From contig JAUVHT010000003.1 of assembly GCA_030593155.1 (NCBI GenBank), positions 1-17,860 of the forward strand: DNA of 17,860 bases, in the 5' to 3' direction. The stretch's first letter is position 1, and every line of letters begins with the position of its first letter. The notes under the pieces are model-generated. The model was not told the DNA's origin, did no database searches, and saw nothing but the letters and a program-made list of their open reading frames with translations. Of the stretch, positions 14,630 to 17,860 are shown piece by piece. This DNA is from Candidatus Bathyarchaeota archaeon (lineage in GTDB: Archaea > Thermoproteota > Bathyarchaeia > TCS64). The position numbers and the translations under genes were made by a program.

Positions 14630-15676
14630 CTAGGTGAATACGCTCTCGACGATTCTTCGCACATCCTCTTGGATCTCGTGGTTGTCGCTGGTGAGGGCGA
14701 TGATGGTCTCCTCGGAGGCCTTTCTTGGTTCCACGCCGTCCCCGCAGAGGACCGCCCAGTTGATGAGGTCTCCAGGGATCGGGCCGTAGGGTAGGTCCCG
14801 GGCCAGGTACTGCCTCCTCATCTCGGCTCCCACCCTCAGGATCTTGTAGGCGGTGTCCTCGTCCGCCTCTGAGCGTTTCAGGATGAGCTCAGCCTCCCTC
14901 GGAGAGATTGTCTCGCCGATACTCTGATATTTGAAGTTGATCCATACGGCCATCCACCTCCTGAAGGCAGCGTTCAGCTTCTTGGTCCCTGCGAACTCCG
15001 CGGTCGCGGGGTTCATGGCGATGACGCAGTAGCCATGCTTGGGTGGGGCACGATCTCGTTGTCCTTCTCCGTGATGACGAGGTGGCCGCGGGTGTCCAGG
15101 ATGGGGTTGAGCCTTGTGGTCACGTCCTGCTTCCTCATGTTGGCCTCGTCGAGGTAGAGGATGCCCCCGTGCCTGAGCCATAGGGTTACCTGGCCGTCGA
15201 TCCAGTTTTCCTTGACGAGGCTTACGAAGCGACCGATGAGGTCGTAGCTGCTGGTCTGGAGGCCGCAGTTCACCTCGTACACGGGGAGACCCGTAAGCTC
15301 CGCTATGAGGTAGATGATGTGGGTCTTCCCCGTCCCGCTCGGGCCGATGAGGGAGCACTGCTTGAAGTAGAACATCGCCCTGACGATGCGCTCCACGTAC
15401 TGGTTCCCGTCGTCGATGTACTCGGGGACGCCGCTGGGGATGAGGTTCGCGATGTCGTCGAAGTAGTAGTTGGGGTGCAGGTCGTACTTCTGGATGTCGT
15501 ACTTGTAGAACAGGGGGCTGGTCGTGATGACCCTCTGCTTCTAGAGGCGGACGGTGATCTTGCCGCTCGTCCCTTTTGAGGACTTGGCCTCCTCGACCAG
15601 GCTTATCTCCTGTTCCTTGAGGCCCTGATGACCATACGCAACGGTCTTCTTTAACCGTCATGTCGGCCATCCCCAT
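14630..15676 (-). pseudogene. MoxR-family AAA+ ATPase, disrupted reading frame
   Basis: The product would be a hexameric ATPase of the MoxR/NorQ group, partner of the VWA protein. No single frame encodes it. The middle (15543-15049) reads Walker A GPSGTGKT (15345-15322) and Walker B GILYLDEAN near 15150. The C-terminal part (15040-14630) reads CVIAMNPA, a sensor-like AMNP, and the lid domain in another frame; one base seems lost in ttgggtgggg at 15039-15048. Upstream, the family-like frame (KTVAYGHQGLKEQ, then TSGKITVRL) has an in-frame TAG at 15543-15541. It can be joined to the ATGs at 15661-15676 only by another frameshift near 15650. Protein-level conservation on both sides of each lesion is good, so this is either very recent decay or sequence error. 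A 348-codon open frame here is mostly out of register. Confidence 0.8.
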
Positions 15677-16022
15677 TGCGATCTAGTCTGATCTCCACGC
15701 CCCACTCAGCTGACAGGCCGTTATCCCCTTTTCTTGTAGCTAAAATCTACCTTGAGAGAGCAAATAAAACGATTCTTCAACGACGATTCTTCCTTCGCTA
15801 CAATGTCAAGGACACGGATGATGTTGACATGTCCAAGACAGGTCTTTGAAAAATGGAAGATCCATGGGGGTGTTCCCTTTCAATATAAAATTCCTAGATT
15901 AGGGCCCTGTAGTGTGGGTTTTCTCTACACACAAAGTCTTATCGTGGGACGGAGGTTCCGTTTATTCGTCTAGGGGGGCGAGGGGACACCATATGTTTCA
16001 GGGCGATTCTCAGGAGGGTGGC
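15677..16022. promoter_or_regulatory. Divergent intergenic region between moxR-like gene and the acidic-repeat gene
   Basis: This gap holds no gene I can support. On the minus strand gttttatttg (15770-15761) could be the TATA box of the moxR-like gene, predicting a start near 15737. On the plus strand aatataaaa (15882-15890) could serve the gene starting at 16023, with a leader of about 110 bases. A short direct repeat, acgattcttc, occurs twice at 15768-15791. An open frame from 15752 to 15973 encodes a Cys/Arg-rich peptide without a family signature and looks accidental. Confidence 0.4.
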
Positions 16023-16823
16023 ATGGTCTCTCTCGAAGAGGAGATCCTGAAGAGGTACGCCCAGAAGTCTGAGGCGCCCTCATCGGAGGCGGAACCGTCA
16101 TCTGTGGCCGGTGGTGAGAGAAAGGAGACCGCGTCGCTGGAAGACATGATTCTGGGTGGAGACGCCGCTTCAGATGGTCCTGAGGAGCGCGAAGCCCCCG
16201 AGGAGGATATACTGGAAAGATACACTTCCGAGGATCCAGAGTATGTTGAGGCCCCGGAACCTGTGGAGGAGCCTTCGCCCAGTGGGGATGAGGTAATAAC
16301 ACCCGGTGAAGATTTGGAGATTGATGCGCTGGCGATCGAAAGACCCGCACCTGCGATGGAACCTAGGAGGGGCCCGCCCGCGATGCCCGCCTCTCCCGAG
16401 GAGGTCGTCGAGACCCTCAGGAGGCTGAGGGAGGACATAGGCCAGATTAGCGAGCTGAGCTCCGAGGAGGAGAACATCGTAGCCGCCTTCGCCCTCTCAT
16501 TCCTCAAGCTCATGGAGCCCCTGACCAAGGCCCTTCCCGTCGACGTCTCGGTCCTTCCCCGCGAACTGGGGTTCGTCGAGAAGGCCAACGTGGTTCCGAA
16601 GGGAGGCCTCGTCATCCTGTATGCCGACGGTAGGATGGAGTCCCTCGATCTAACCGATAAGAACAACAGGGATCTCCTGATAGCCGTGGTTAGCGATGTC
16701 ATGCCGAGGTTTAACAGCCTCATCTCCCAGCGGAGGAGCAAGATAGAGAAGAGGATAACCTTCCTGTCCAGCGTCACTAAGGAGCTCCAGACGATTGCGG
16801 ACTTTATCGAAGTCGTCAGTTAA
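16023..16823 (+). CDS. Hypothetical acidic protein with three short EEDILxRY-type motifs
   Basis: I do not recognise this 266-residue protein. The first 125 residues are Pro/Glu/Ser-rich and look disordered. They carry three copies of a short motif: SLEEEILKRYA (3-13), SLEDMILGGDA (38-48) and APEEDILERYTS (58-69). A helical segment follows (about 128-170, VVETLRRLREDIGQISELSS), then a compact part with a beta hairpin (GLVILYADGRMESLDL) and a terminal coiled-coil-like helix. There is no signal peptide or membrane helix. ATG 16023 is chosen because aggaggg lies five bases upstream; the frame runs back to 15912 with no other ribosome binding site of this quality. It belongs to the group around the VWA and MoxR-like genes; a scaffold binding a repeated partner is a reasonable guess only. 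Confidence 0.75.
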   Translation: MVSLEEEILKRYAQKSEAPSSEAEPSSVAGGERKETASLEDMILGGDAASDGPEEREAPEEDILERYTSEDPEYVEAPEPVEEPSPSGDEVITPGEDLEIDALAIERPAPAMEPRRGPPAMPASPEEVVETLRRLREDIGQISELSSEEENIVAAFALSFLKLMEPLTKALPVDVSVLPRELGFVEKANVVPKGGLVILYADGRMESLDLTDKNNRDLLIAVVSDVMPRFNSLISQRRSKIEKRITFLSSVTKELQTIADFIEVVS

Positions 16824-16976
16824 GGATGGTGGCCGGTATAATGGGCCTGTCTGTACCTTGCCACGATCTGAGTGTTCTGGGGACTACACACATATTTACA
16901 ATACCTTCTCATGCCCAGAAATCAACGCGAAAACTCGGAGACCTGGATCGGGATCGAGAGTAGTCGTTAGTGGGGG

Positions 16977-17453
16977 GTGAACACCGCGGAGTCCATTGCG
17001 AGCATGGCACCCATCCGGGTGAACCTGAACAAACTAGAGGGCATCAGGATAGACACCGGAGTCAACCCCTCTTCAGTCACCTTCGATGTCGATGTCAGCA
17101 TGGACGAGGAGAACCGGACCAACGACGAGCTGACGATAAATTTTCGCCTAGTCATCAGTACGAAGCCCAGCCTGGCGAAGTTCGAGGCCGAAGGGAAAGC
17201 TTTTATCACAGGAGGTCGGGCTGCCTTCGACGCGGCGTTGGATATGGACGAAGAGACCAGCGTCCCGAAGGTCCTCCACGTCATTTACCAGCAGGTCTTC
17301 ACTTCTCTCTACCTACTCGCATCCCAGATCGAGACTCCGTATCCCCCGCCGGACCTGATCCACTCCCCCACGGAGATCCGGAAAATAGAATCCGGAGCCA
17401 CAGGACCGGAGGGACAGATAGCAGTTGAACAGGAAACCCAACAGACGACTTAG
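16977..17453 (+). CDS. Hypothetical protein with SecB-like features
   Basis: The 158-residue protein has four beta-rich stretches in the first 80 residues (SVTFDVDVSM, ELTINFRLVIS, KFEAEGKAFITGG), then two helices (KVLHVIYQQVFTSLYLLASQ) and the proline-rich ending PYPPPDLI. Strands, an alpha-helical end and a PPP-type C-terminal loop are the order found in SecB and SecB-like chaperones, which hold unfolded proteins before export. The match is by pattern only and I give it moderate weight. The GTG at 16977 is directly preceded by a G-run rather than a spaced ribosome binding site; an ATG at 17004 is a possible alternative. It is encoded 153 bases after the acidic repeat protein, same strand. 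No transmembrane helix is present. Confidence 0.6.
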   Translation: MNTAESIASMAPIRVNLNKLEGIRIDTGVNPSSVTFDVDVSMDEENRTNDELTINFRLVISTKPSLAKFEAEGKAFITGGRAAFDAALDMDEETSVPKVLHVIYQQVFTSLYLLASQIETPYPPPDLIHSPTEIRKIESGATGPEGQIAVEQETQQTT

Positions 17454-17479
17454 AAAAGCAAGATAAAATGGGGGAGTTA

Positions 17480-17524
17480 CGCCTCTCCACCAAGCCCTTC
17501 GACCTGGAGCCGGGTGGAGGGGCG
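17480..17524. terminator. Hairpin terminator between convergent genes
   Basis: A 12-base-pair stem (CGCCTCTCCACC with GGTGGAGGGGCG, one G-U pair) encloses a 21-base loop, and TTTTT follows about 15 bases later at 17540. It lies between the SecB-like gene and the convergent MFS gene and could end transcription from the left. Confidence 0.6.
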
Positions 17525-17590
17525 ACTATGTTTGGGCCATTTTTCACATTCATCGCCTAGAATTCACGTCTAATGCTAGTAATCATTACT

Positions 17591-17860
17591 CTAGGAGGAT
17601 GGTAGACTGTCAAGGGTTTCTGGCTTTTTATGTTCCTTGACGAAGAAGAGGATTATAGGAATCGATAAGGCTTCAAGCCCAGATCCCAGTGCGAGTAGCA
17701 GGTTGGGATTCAGATCGTAGAGATAGCCCCCGATGTAGGAGCCTGGCAGCCCTATGAGCCCAGTGACGGTCCCCATTAAGCCCATGATCTTCCCTCTGTC
17801 CCTAGGCGGCACGATGTCCGCTATCAGGGCCTGCCATGCGGGGCCACCCATGTAGCCGCC
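17591..17860 (-). CDS. MFS transporter, C-terminal part
   Basis: The frame is open to the right edge of the window, so the gene is cut by the boundary; only the last 89 residues are seen. Two hydrophobic segments (about IMGLMGTVTGLIGLPGSYIG and LLALGSGLEALSIPIILFFV) follow PPRDRGKIMG, a loop of the kind that links helices in major facilitator superfamily proteins, and the chain ends in a basic then acidic tail (KEHKKPETLDSL). MFS proteins move small solutes or drugs by ion coupling. The substrate cannot be told. The gene is convergent with the SecB-like gene and shares the terminator region with it; there is no sign that it belongs to the pilus or MoxR-VWA group. Confidence 0.8.
   Translation of the reverse strand, partial: GGYMGGPAWQALIADIVPPRDRGKIMGLMGTVTGLIGLPGSYIGGYLYDLNPNLLLALGSGLEALSIPIILFFVKEHKKPETLDSLPSS

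Noticed and set aside
15541..15543. TAG in the moxR-like frame read as pyrrolysine
   Set aside because: TAG is an ordinary stop for many genes in this window (thus at 647, 5875, 7459, 8957, 9992, 14590 and 17453), and the same gene also has frameshifts, so decay or sequence error is simpler.
15752..15973. Open frame of 73 codons upstream of the acidic-repeat gene
   Set aside because: It begins at a TTG without a ribosome binding site, has no recognisable domain and overlaps likely promoter sequence.
1..17860. CRISPR array, insertion sequence or transposase
   Set aside because: No regularly spaced repeats with unique spacers, no terminal inverted repeats and no transposase-like protein were seen.

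Overview
The window looks archaeal and most likely chromosomal. Evidence includes a tRNA-Thr gene interrupted by a short intron whose ends fold into a bulge-helix-bulge splicing motif, TATA-like boxes at archaeal spacing, a TrmB-type regulator, and a pilus locus of archaeal type: VirB11/TadA-like ATPase, TadC/FlaJ-like membrane protein, class III signal peptides and a two-aspartate prepilin peptidase. Coding parts are GC-rich, and GTG and TTG starts are common. A Bathyarchaeia-like or other Thermoproteota-type lineage is my guess; the window holds no marker that settles it.

Left part (1-4300): the tail of an AIR-synthase/HypE-like protein; a TPP riboswitch followed by the thiamine transporter gene thiT; about 800 bp of A+C-rich, repeat-bearing DNA without a credible gene; tRNA-Thr(GGU) with an intron, on the minus strand; endonuclease IV, also minus; and, divergent from it, a TrmB-family regulator. 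Part of the tRNA-Thr 3' end with its trailing hairpin is duplicated 720 bp away, which looks like an attachment-site scar or a tRNA-derived repeat.

Middle part (4614-11988): a compact, overlapping, plus-strand operon for a type IV-pilus-like (Tad/archaellum-related) surface machine. In order it encodes two pilin-like proteins, the secretion ATPase, the polytopic platform protein, three more pilin-like proteins and the prepilin peptidase. The pilin-like proteins are rich in N-X-S/T sequons.

Right part (12099-17453): a set of cytosolic-looking proteins. They are a lysine-rich hypothetical protein; a CoxE/NorD-like VWA protein with an intact MIDAS; on the opposite strand a MoxR-family AAA+ ATPase gene that carries two apparent frameshifts and an in-frame TAG; an acidic, probably disordered protein with three copies of a short motif; and a small protein with SecB-like features. 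MoxR and VWA proteins usually act together as a remodelling chaperone. Their position beside a pilus operon, with three unrecognised partners, is the best candidate here for an undescribed system. The window ends in the tail of a convergent MFS transporter gene, behind a strong hairpin terminator.
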